DNA from: Clostridia bacterium
Lineage (GTDB): Bacteria > Bacillota > Clostridia > Christensenellales > Borkfalkiaceae
NCBI GenBank assembly: GCA_029054485.1
Contig: JAIDFD010000111.1
Span: forward strand, 1-5,086
Direction of reading: 5' to 3'
Length of the DNA stretch: 5,086 nucleotides
Made by a program: the position numbers and the translations under genes
The notes under the pieces: generated by a model
Told to the model about the DNA's origin: nothing
Seen by the model: the letters and a program-made list of their open reading frames with translations, nothing else
The model's database searches: none
Shown: positions 1 to 5,086 of the stretch, one piece after another
How positions within the stretch are numbered: the stretch's first letter is position 1
How the letters are laid out: every line of letters starts with the position of its first letter

Positions 1-34
1 GAATGGAAAATATTGCACAAAACTTTCACTTAAT
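1..34. other. Short segment downstream of tgt
   Basis: Only 34 bases follow the tgt stop before the window ends. They are AT-rich, with no hairpin or T-run that would make a terminator and no readable start of another gene. In many Firmicutes yajC follows tgt, but nothing here shows it. Confidence 0.4.
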
Positions 35-1297
<1,263 letters not shown>

Positions 1298-2323
1298 TTA
1301 TACAATCATCATCGCATCGCCGAAGGAAAAGAAACGATATTTCTCGCTTACGGCGGTATTGTAAAGTTCCAAAATTTTTTCTCTGCCGCAAAGGGCTGAA
1401 ACCAACATAATTAAAGTGCTTTCGGGCAAGTGGAAATTTGTGATAAGCCCGTCTACACACTTGAATTTATAGGGCGGGTAAATAAAAATTTCGGTGTTGC
1501 CGCTACACGGTTTTATCTGTCCGTTTTCATCGGCAACGCTTTCTATCGTGCGCACCGACGTCGTGCCAACGGCAATTACCCTTCTGCCCTCGCGCTTGGC
1601 GCGGCTGATTGTTTCCGCCGCCTCCTTGCCTACCTCAAAGTATTCCGAGTGCATTTTGTGGTCGGTGATTATATCTTCTTTTACGGGGCGGAAAGTGCCA
1701 AGTCCAACGTGAAGCAGAACTTCGGCAATCTCTACGCCCTTGTCCCTTACGCGCTGTAAGAGTTCGGGTGTGAAATGCAGACCCGCAGTAGGAGCCGCCG
1801 CCGAGCCGTCCCGCTTTGCGTATACCGTCTGATAGCGGTTTTTATCTTTGAGTTTACTTTTTATATACGGCGGCAGAGGCATTGAGCCGACCCTGTCTAA
1901 AATCTCTTCAAAAACTCCGTTATAGCTGAATTTAACTATGCGTTCGCCGCTGTCGGTAATGTCCTCGACCGTTAAAGACAGCTCGTCCGAAATTATAAGC
2001 TTTTTGCCGCGCGTGCATTTTCTGCCGGGTTTTACAAGGACTTCCCAACAGTCCTTTTCAAGCCTTTTTAAAAGCAGAACTTCAACCGCGCCGCCGTTTT
2101 CGGTACGGGCGTAAAGGCGTGCAGGCAACACTTTGGTGTTGTTTAAAACCAGCACGTCGCCTTTGTTTAAATAATCTATTATGTTGCCGAATGTCTTATG
2201 CTCTACCCTGCCATTGGACCTGTCATATACTAAAAGCCGCGATGAGTCGCGCGGTTCCGCGGGGCTTTGAGCAATCAGCTCTTCAGGCAAATTATAGTAA
2301 AAATCGCTTTTTTTATATTGCAT
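1298..2323 (-). CDS. queA: S-adenosylmethionine:tRNA ribosyltransferase-isomerase (QueA)
   Basis: QueA transfers and isomerises the ribosyl part of S-adenosylmethionine onto preQ1 already placed in tRNA, forming epoxyqueuosine; it acts after TGT. The 341-residue product matches the family length. It shows the family's N-terminus ([14 protein letters not shown], residues 7-21), [13 protein letters not shown] (58-70), [10 protein letters not shown] (176-185), [10 protein letters not shown] (205-214), MHSEYFEV (224-231), [11 protein letters not shown] (252-262), [10 protein letters not shown] (295-304) and the closing [10 protein letters not shown] (329-338). The ATG lies one base after the ruvB stop (TGA-T-ATG), and no good Shine-Dalgarno sequence precedes it, so translation is probably coupled to ruvB. 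A 7-bp hairpin in the ruvB tail ends 21 nt before this start. The C-terminus ends where the unusual queA-tgt spacer begins. Confidence 0.97.
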   Translation of the reverse strand: MQYKKSDFYYNLPEELIAQSPAEPRDSSRLLVYDRSNGRVEHKTFGNIIDYLNKGDVLVLNNTKVLPARLYARTENGGAVEVLLLKRLEKDCWEVLVKPGRKCTRGKKLIISDELSLTVEDITDSGERIVKFSYNGVFEEILDRVGSMPLPPYIKSKLKDKNRYQTVYAKRDGSAAAPTAGLHFTPELLQRVRDKGVEIAEVLLHVGLGTFRPVKEDIITDHKMHSEYFEVGKEAAETISRAKREGRRVIAVGTTSVRTIESVADENGQIKPCSGNTEIFIYPPYKFKCVDGLITNFHLPESTLIMLVSALCGREKILELYNTAVSEKYRFFSFGDAMMIV

Positions 2324-2324
2324 A

Positions 2325-3395
2325 TCAATCTTTTATATCTTTATCGAACAGGGAAATCTGTTCGCGCTGTTTTTCACTCATCTGATAGCCCAAATGCTCG
2401 TAACCGCCGCGAAGTATCATTCTGCCGCGCGGTGTGCGGGCTATAAAGCCGAGCTGTAAAAGATAAGGTTCGTATACGTCCTCAATGGTGCCCGCGTCCT
2501 CGTTAATGGTTGCGGCAAGCGTTTCAAGTCCAACGGGTTTTCCGTCGAATTTTTCTATCATTGCGCGCAAAAGGCTTCTGTCCACTTCATCGAGACCCAA
2601 GTCGTCTATTTCCATTTTGCCGAGTGCGAATTTTGCGTCCGCAACGCTGACCGAAGCGTTGCCCTTTATGGTTGAAAAATCTCGCACACGCTTTAAAAGC
2701 CTGTTTGCGATACGGGGCGTTCCGCGCGAACGGCGTGCAATTTCCGCCGCCGCATCGCTATCGATTGCGATACCGAGAGTGCGCGCACTGCGCAGGACAA
2801 TTTCTTTCAGCTCATCGGGCGTGTACATTTCAAGACGGCAGATTATGCCGAACCTGTCGCGCAAGGGATTTGCAATCATACCCGCGCGGGTGGTTGCGCC
2901 GATAAGAGTAAATTTTTTCAGCGAAAACCTTATATTCCTCGCGCTGGGGCCCTTGCCGACTATAATATCAAGCGCGTAGTCCTCCATTGCGGAATACAAA
3001 ATTTCTTCAACGCTATGGTTGAGACGGTGGATTTCATCAATAAACAAAACATCGCCGTCGTTCAGGTTGGTAAGTATTGCCGCAAGGTCGCCGCTTCGCT
3101 CTATTGCGGGCGCGGAAGTAAGTTTTAACTGTCCGCCCATCTCGCCTGAAATTATGTGCGCGAGCGTGGTTTTGCCGAGACCGGGCGCGCCGTACAAAAG
3201 GACGTGTTCCAACACCTCGCCGCGGGCTTTTGCCGCCGCCATATATACTTTTAAATTTTCCTTGACTTTGGTCTGACCCACATAGCCGTCAAGCGTTTTG
3301 GGGCGCAATACGTTTTCTTCCGCGTCGTACTCGCCCTTGGTGCTTTTTACAAGCCTGTCCTCACCTTCAAAGTCCTCTTCGTCATCGAAAAACAT
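2325..3395 (-). CDS. ruvB: Holliday junction branch-migration ATPase RuvB
   Basis: RuvB is the AAA+ motor that forms hexameric rings on the arms of RuvA-bound Holliday junctions and drives branch migration. The 356-residue protein shows the linker [12 protein letters not shown] (30-41), Walker A GAPGLGKT (69-76), Walker B VLFIDEIH (116-123), sensor GATTRAG (166-172), the arginine-finger region NPLRDRFG (176-183), and sensor 2 in GTPRIANR (225-232). The C-terminal winged helix follows, with TPRGR (321-325). The N-terminus is very acidic. The tail after residue 330 is about 20 residues longer than in many homologues and contains QISLF (346-350), which resembles the sliding-clamp motif QL(S/D)LF. 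The start is supported by AAGGA (3402-3406) 6 nt before the ATG. It is separated from ruvA by an unusually long spacer and is followed directly by queA. Confidence 0.97.
   Translation of the reverse strand: MFFDDEEDFEGEDRLVKSTKGEYDAEENVLRPKTLDGYVGQTKVKENLKVYMAAAKARGEVLEHVLLYGAPGLGKTTLAHIISGEMGGQLKLTSAPAIERSGDLAAILTNLNDGDVLFIDEIHRLNHSVEEILYSAMEDYALDIIVGKGPSARNIRFSLKKFTLIGATTRAGMIANPLRDRFGIICRLEMYTPDELKEIVLRSARTLGIAIDSDAAAEIARRSRGTPRIANRLLKRVRDFSTIKGNASVSVADAKFALGKMEIDDLGLDEVDRSLLRAMIEKFDGKPVGLETLAATINEDAGTIEDVYEPYLLQLGFIARTPRGRMILRGGYEHLGYQMSEKQREQISLFDKDIKD
2345..2364. repeat. Perfect inverted repeat in the ruvB tail, just before queA
   Basis: The arms CGAACAG (2345-2351) and CTGTTCG (2358-2364) are exact reverse complements around a 6-nt loop. 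On the mRNA this hairpin covers the codons for the EQISLF tail of RuvB and ends 21 nt before the queA ATG. It could influence queA initiation or be incidental. Spacing between the GAAC and GTTC cores is 10, so it is not a LexA box of the Bacillus type, which needs 4. Confidence 0.6.
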
Positions 3396-3401
3396 AGATT
3401 T

Positions 3402-3406
3402 TCCTT
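3402..3406 (-). promoter_or_regulatory. ruvB ribosome binding site
   Basis: AAGGA on the minus strand lies 6 nt before the ruvB ATG, in an AT-rich and probably unpaired stretch. Together with the queA and tgt starts, which have no such motif, it suggests that ruvB is initiated independently of ruvA. Confidence 0.75.
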
Positions 3407-3431
3407 ATAATAAAAATAATTAATGCCGCGC

Positions 3432-3451
3432 GCAAAAACCGCGCTTTTTGC
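3432..3451. repeat. Inverted repeat 1 in the ruvA-ruvB spacer
   Basis: GCAAAAA (3432-3438) and TTTTTGC (3445-3451) are perfect 7-bp arms around a 6-nt GC-only centre. A competing 5-bp stem, GCGCG (3428-3432) with CGCGC (3440-3444), would be followed by five T on the plus strand and so resembles a weak plus-strand terminator. No plus-strand gene is present to need it. Confidence 0.55.
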
Positions 3452-3466
3452 AAGCGGACCCGATTT

Positions 3467-3480
3467 GCGCATACCTGCGC
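3467..3480. repeat. Inverted repeat 2 in the ruvA-ruvB spacer
   Basis: GCGCA (3467-3471) and TGCGC (3476-3480) form a perfect 5-bp, GC-rich stem with a 4-nt loop. Confidence 0.5.
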
Positions 3481-3494
3481 CTCAGCAAAGTGAA

Positions 3495-3537
3495 TGTCCG
3501 CAATTATATAATACGTTTGCCCTTAGGATTGCGGACA
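3495..3537. repeat. 10-bp perfect inverted repeat in the ruvA-ruvB spacer
   Basis: TGTCCGCAAT (3495-3504) is the exact reverse complement of ATTGCGGACA (3528-3537), with 23 bases between. The intervening DNA is AT-rich and contains TATAAT on both strands, but neither has a matching -35 hexamer. This is the longest perfect stem in the spacer. Confidence 0.7.
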
Positions 3538-3538
3538 G

Positions 3539-3553
3539 AGAGGCAGAGCCTCT
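3539..3553. repeat. Tight hairpin in the ruvA-ruvB spacer
   Basis: AGAGGC (3539-3544) and GCCTCT (3548-3553) form a perfect 6-bp stem with a 3-nt loop, 1 bp from the neighbouring 10-bp repeat. No T-run follows on either strand. Confidence 0.6.
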
Positions 3554-3557
3554 TACC

Positions 3558-3600
3558 TCACGGAAATTTTGTAGCGCATAATAGCGGCAAAATTGCGTGA
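3558..3600. repeat. Long stem-loop just after the ruvA stop
   Basis: Two stacked perfect segments, TCACG/CGTGA (3558-3562, 3596-3600) and AATTTTG/CAAAATT (3565-3571, 3588-3594), are separated by a 2-by-1 internal loop. A further CGC/GCG pair sits inside. It begins 6 bases after the ruvA stop codon. Without a T-run it is better read as an mRNA 3'-end or processing structure than as a terminator. Confidence 0.65.
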
Positions 3601-3606
3601 ACCGTT

Positions 3607-4194
3607 TTACATTCCTTTAAGCGCGAGCATAATAATATCTTCAACAGTCGCAGCACCGTTCGCCCTCGCGCGGGCAATCGCCTTTTCGCTCTCGGAACGG
3701 CTGAAGCCCAGGGTCATCAACGCGACAACCGCGTCCTCGTCTCCCGAGGAAATTTCAGGCAAGAGGACACCGTTTTCCGAAGCGGCGGCATTAAGCGAAA
3801 CCTTTTCGCGCAGTTCTAAAATTATGCGCTCGGCGGTCTTTTTGCCCAGTCCTTTTACTGCGGAAAGCCTCTTCACGTCGGACGTTGCTATCGCCGCGGC
3901 AAGCTCGCCGGACGACAGCCCCGAAAGCACCGCTATTCCCATTTTGGGACCTACGCCAGATACGGAAATAAGCTTCAAAAACATATTCTTTTCATCGGGG
4001 GAAGAAAAGCCGTAAAGGGCTGTTCCGTTTTCACTCACCTGTAAATAGGTATACAACTCGCCCTCGGTTTTGCCCGCAAGCGAGGAAAAAGCCGAACCGG
4101 AACAGTTCACTTCAAAGCCTATGCCCGAAGCTGTTTCGATTAAAGCGCACTCGGGCGTGAGCGATAAAATTTTACCTTTTAAAAAACCAATCAT
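3607..4194 (-). CDS. ruvA: Holliday junction DNA helicase subunit RuvA
   Basis: RuvA tetramers bind and flatten four-way junctions and load RuvB rings. The 195-residue protein has an N-terminal OB fold (MIGFLKGKI at 1-9 through LYGF at 60-63). Two helix-hairpin-helix motifs follow, LISVSGVGPKMGIAVLSGL (75-93) and LSAVKGLGKKTAERII (110-125), then a flexible linker and a C-terminal RuvB-binding domain from about residue 150. I chose the ATG at 4192-4194 because family members begin MIG or MIA and AGGA lies 7 nt upstream. A TTG two codons earlier is also open, but it would leave only 1 nt to that site. The acidic-pin pair of E. coli (Glu55-Asp56) reads Glu55-Asn56 here. It follows the ruvC stop by 14 nt, so the two are surely cotranscribed. 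Confidence 0.96.
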   Translation of the reverse strand: MIGFLKGKILSLTPECALIETASGIGFEVNCSGSAFSSLAGKTEGELYTYLQVSENGTALYGFSSPDEKNMFLKLISVSGVGPKMGIAVLSGLSSGELAAAIATSDVKRLSAVKGLGKKTAERIILELREKVSLNAAASENGVLLPEISSGDEDAVVALMTLGFSRSESEKAIARARANGAATVEDIIMLALKGM

Positions 4195-4201
4195 AGTCAA
4201 A

Positions 4202-4205
4202 TCCT
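4202..4205 (-). promoter_or_regulatory. ruvA ribosome binding site (decides the start)
   Basis: AGGA on the minus strand lies 7 nt before the ATG at 4194 and only 1 nt before the alternative TTG at 4200. It therefore favours the ATG and a 195-residue RuvA. Confidence 0.75.
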
Positions 4206-4208
4206 GTT

Positions 4209-4706
4209 TTATTTAATGCCGAAAAGCTTACCAAAGCGCGAAGTGTGCGCATGGCACAAAGCTATCGCGAGCGCGTCTGCCGCGTCATCGGGGCGGGGGA
4301 TTTTCTGCAAATTCAAAAGCGATGTCACAACGTGCTGCATCTGGATTTTATCCGCTTTGCCGTAGCCCGTCAAAGACTGCTTTATCTGGTTGGGCGTGTA
4401 CTCGTACAATCTGCCGCAGTACTTTATGCAGGTTAAAAGCATAACCCCCCTCGCGTGCGCAACGGGTATGCCCGTGGTTATATTCTTTGAAAAGAACAGC
4501 TCTTCCACGGCGATTTCTTCGGGCTTGTACTTGGTTAGTATTTTGTTTATCCCCTCTTCCAGCATAGCAAGACGGACGGGCAGACTTTCGTCCTTGGGCG
4601 TAAGCACCACGCCGTAATCCACCGCAACAGTGCTGTCGTTTTTAAGTTTTTCAACAACGCCGTAGCCCATTGTCGCAAGACCGGGGTCAAGCCCGAGAAT
4701 TATCAT
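4209..4706 (-). CDS. ruvC: Crossover junction endodeoxyribonuclease RuvC
   Basis: RuvC is the dimeric nuclease that cuts Holliday junctions symmetrically after RuvAB branch migration. The 165-residue protein has the RNase H-like fold signatures. The four catalytic acids are present: Asp7 in LGLDPGL (4-10), Glu68 in AVEELFF (66-72), and Asp141 and Asp144 in DDAADALAIA (140-149). Phe71 matches the aromatic wedge position after the second acid. The ATG start gives the standard MIILGLDPG N-terminus. AAAGG (4716-4720) lies 9 nt upstream, and a strong promoter precedes it. It is the first gene of the repair operon. RuvC is typical of Clostridia but missing from Bacilli, which supports the suggested affiliation. 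Confidence 0.96.
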   Translation of the reverse strand: MIILGLDPGLATMGYGVVEKLKNDSTVAVDYGVVLTPKDESLPVRLAMLEEGINKILTKYKPEEIAVEELFFSKNITTGIPVAHARGVMLLTCIKYCGRLYEYTPNQIKQSLTGYGKADKIQMQHVVTSLLNLQKIPRPDDAADALAIALCHAHTSRFGKLFGIK

Positions 4707-4735
4707 CTGACGTTACCTTTTGTTTGTTTATTGTT

Positions 4736-4764
4736 ATTGTAAGATAATTTAACCGATAAGTCAA
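4736..4764 (-). promoter_or_regulatory. Sigma-A promoter of the ruvC-led operon
   Basis: On the minus strand TTGACT (4759-4764) and TACAAT (4736-4741) are separated by exactly 17 bp, each one base off consensus. Transcription should start near 4729, giving a leader of about 22 nt that carries the ruvC Shine-Dalgarno sequence. The -35 box begins 5 bp after the repressor's stop codon. No LexA-type palindrome overlaps it, so expression is probably constitutive. Confidence 0.8.
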
Positions 4765-4769
4765 ATTAT

Positions 4770-4973
4770 TCAGCAGTCGGATTTTCCCAGCAAATAATCG
4801 CACGAGCATTTGAGCGCAACGGAAAGTTTTAAAATTGCGGAAGCGGTCGGCTCGCACTCGCCCCGCTCCCACCTTACTATCATTGACTGACTGCACCCCA
4901 CCTGTTTTGCCAAATCGCTTTGGGTGAGTCCGAATTCGCATCTCAACTCTTTAATTCTGCTTGAAATTATCAT
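4770..4973 (-). CDS. Small XRE/Cro-type helix-turn-helix repressor
   Basis: This 67-residue single-domain protein is a phage-repressor-like transcription regulator. RIKELR (6-11) opens the fold. Helix 2 is TQSDLAKQVG (17-26), and the recognition helix SQSMIVRWERGE (28-39) carries the conserved WERG. The protein closes with CDYLLGKSD (58-66), a common ending in Clostridial members. No ligand or dimerisation domain follows. The ATG is the only start: nine open codons upstream contain no ATG, GTG or TTG, and a stop precedes them. There is no Shine-Dalgarno sequence. It has six cysteines (12, 27, 40, 56, 58, 67), many for its size. The two palindromes immediately upstream are the likely operators, so it probably represses the divergent promoter and perhaps itself. 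Its physiological role cannot be told without the divergent gene. Confidence 0.9.
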   Translation of the reverse strand: MIISSRIKELRCEFGLTQSDLAKQVGCSQSMIVRWERGECEPTASAILKLSVALKCSCDYLLGKSDC

Positions 4974-4980
4974 AACAAAA

Positions 4981-4986
4981 ATTTTA
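4981..4986 (-). promoter_or_regulatory. Possible -10 box of the repressor gene
   Basis: TAAAAT on the minus strand matches the -10 consensus at 5 of 6 bases and lies 7 nt before the repressor ATG. No good -35 box sits at the right distance. If used, transcription would begin at or next to the start codon, giving a leaderless mRNA, which would fit the lack of a Shine-Dalgarno sequence. Confidence 0.35.
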
Positions 4987-4993
4987 ACAAAAT

Positions 4994-5007
4994 ATGAGTA
5001 AACTCAT
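4994..5007. promoter_or_regulatory. Operator O1, palindrome
   Basis: ATGAGT and ACTCAT form perfect 6-bp half-sites around a 2-bp centre. Its right edge overlaps the first base of the plus-strand -35 box, and it lies between the repressor gene and its putative upstream control DNA. It shares the 10-bp left part AATATGAGTA with O2. It is the expected kind of binding site for a small dimeric XRE protein. Confidence 0.75.
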
Positions 5008-5035
5008 TGACAATATGAGTATTCTCATATATAAT
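5007..5035 (+). promoter_or_regulatory. Perfect-consensus sigma-A promoter, divergent
   Basis: TTGACA (5007-5012) and TATAAT (5030-5035) match consensus at all twelve positions with a 17-bp spacer. Transcription should begin near 5042 and run off the right end of the window. Such a strong promoter is normally held down by a repressor, and operator O2 fills the whole spacer. Confidence 0.88.
5013..5030. promoter_or_regulatory. Operator O2, palindrome in the promoter spacer
   Basis: ATATGAG and CTCATAT are perfect 7-bp arms around a 4-bp centre, lying between the -35 and -10 boxes and touching the -10. Its centre is 21 bp from that of O1, two helical turns, so two dimers would bind the same DNA face. 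Occupancy would block RNA polymerase directly. Confidence 0.78.
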
Positions 5036-5086
5036 AAAATTAATCTCTCGGTTATACCACCACATATCGAGGGCGGCACGCCATAC
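5036..5086 (+). other. Start of the divergent transcript
   Basis: From the predicted start near 5042, about 45 nt are visible, with no ATG and no Shine-Dalgarno sequence. CTCTCG (5045-5050) can pair with CGAGGG (5068-5073) through six pairs including one G-U. GGCG (5072-5075) can pair with CGCC (5079-5082), but it overlaps the first stem. Base composition changes from AT-rich to GC-rich here. It may be a structured 5' leader, a small RNA, or the approach to a coding region outside the window. Confidence 0.4.

Larger units (their letters stand above)
3396..3606. other. Structured ruvA-ruvB spacer, 211 bp
   Basis: ruvA and ruvB are usually adjacent or nearly so, but here 211 bp lie between them. 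The spacer holds five separate inverted repeats, listed individually, and ends in an AT-rich stretch carrying the ruvB Shine-Dalgarno sequence. None of the stems is followed by a T-run in the direction of the operon, so read-through to ruvB is expected. No convincing gene is seen. It may be an inserted mobile repeat or a structured RNA that tunes ruvB relative to ruvA; the sequence alone does not decide. Confidence 0.6.

Noticed and set aside
2345..2364. LexA box
   Set aside because: GAAC and GTTC halves are present and palindromic, but they are 10 bases apart instead of 4, and the site lies inside the ruvB coding end, away from any promoter.
3428..3449. Intrinsic terminator on the plus strand
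   Set aside because: A 5-bp GC stem followed by five T exists, but no plus-strand gene or promoter feeds it, and a longer competing stem overlaps it.
3347..3472. 41-codon minus-strand ORF with a GAGG motif 7 nt before its ATG, overlapping the ruvB start
   Set aside because: The product is a basic peptide with no recognisable pattern, it runs through the hairpin region and into ruvB out of frame, and chance ORFs of this size are expected.
3503..3512. TATAAT on both strands as an internal promoter for ruvB or an antisense RNA
   Set aside because: No TTGACA-like hexamer lies 16-18 bp upstream on either strand, and no extended -10 is present.
3396..3606. preQ1 riboswitch controlling the downstream queuosine genes
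   Set aside because: The spacer is upstream of ruvB and shows no preQ1 aptamer pattern such as a short stem followed by an A-rich pseudoknot tail; the queA start has no leader at all.
4687..4941. 84-codon ORF overlapping the repressor and the ruvC start
   Set aside because: It runs through the ruvC promoter in a different frame from the helix-turn-helix protein and has no recognisable features.

Overview
The window reads as a chromosomal piece of a Clostridia-like Firmicute, probably from an uncultivated lineage. Gene content, order and promoter style all fit. A ruvC-ruvA-ruvB-queA-tgt cluster carrying true RuvC argues against Bacilli, which use RecU instead. The promoters are close to the sigma-A consensus and the spacers are AT-rich, while the coding sequence has moderate GC. 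All six protein genes lie on the minus strand, so the order below follows transcription, from right to left.

Right end (4974-5086): an intergenic control region. A plus-strand promoter with perfect consensus hexamers and 17-bp spacing points out of the window. It is covered by two near-identical palindromic operators whose centres are 21 bp apart. A 67-residue XRE/Cro-type repressor gene (4770-4973) is transcribed away from it and is the obvious candidate to bind these sites. The divergent target gene lies beyond the window; only about 45 nt of its predicted transcript are visible.

Centre (3607-4764): a second clear sigma-A promoter (4736-4764) starts just past the repressor's stop codon and drives ruvC (Holliday junction resolvase), followed closely by ruvA (junction-binding tetramer). 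A 211-bp spacer, unusually long between these two genes and packed with inverted repeats, then separates ruvA from ruvB (2325-3395, branch-migration motor).

Left part (35-2323): queA begins one base after the ruvB stop. A 141-bp spacer with a bulged hairpin follows, then tgt. TGT exchanges guanine-34 of certain tRNAs for preQ1, and QueA converts preQ1 to epoxyqueuosine, so this half is queuosine tRNA modification while the ruv half is recombinational repair. Their linkage is common in Firmicutes and reflects operon structure rather than a shared pathway.

The core genes are intact and ordinary. Most of what merits a second look is non-coding: the operator-promoter block at the right end, the structured ruvA-ruvB spacer, the queA-tgt spacer, and a hairpin in the last codons of ruvB that also encodes a possible sliding-clamp-binding motif. 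I see no complete novel multi-gene system here.
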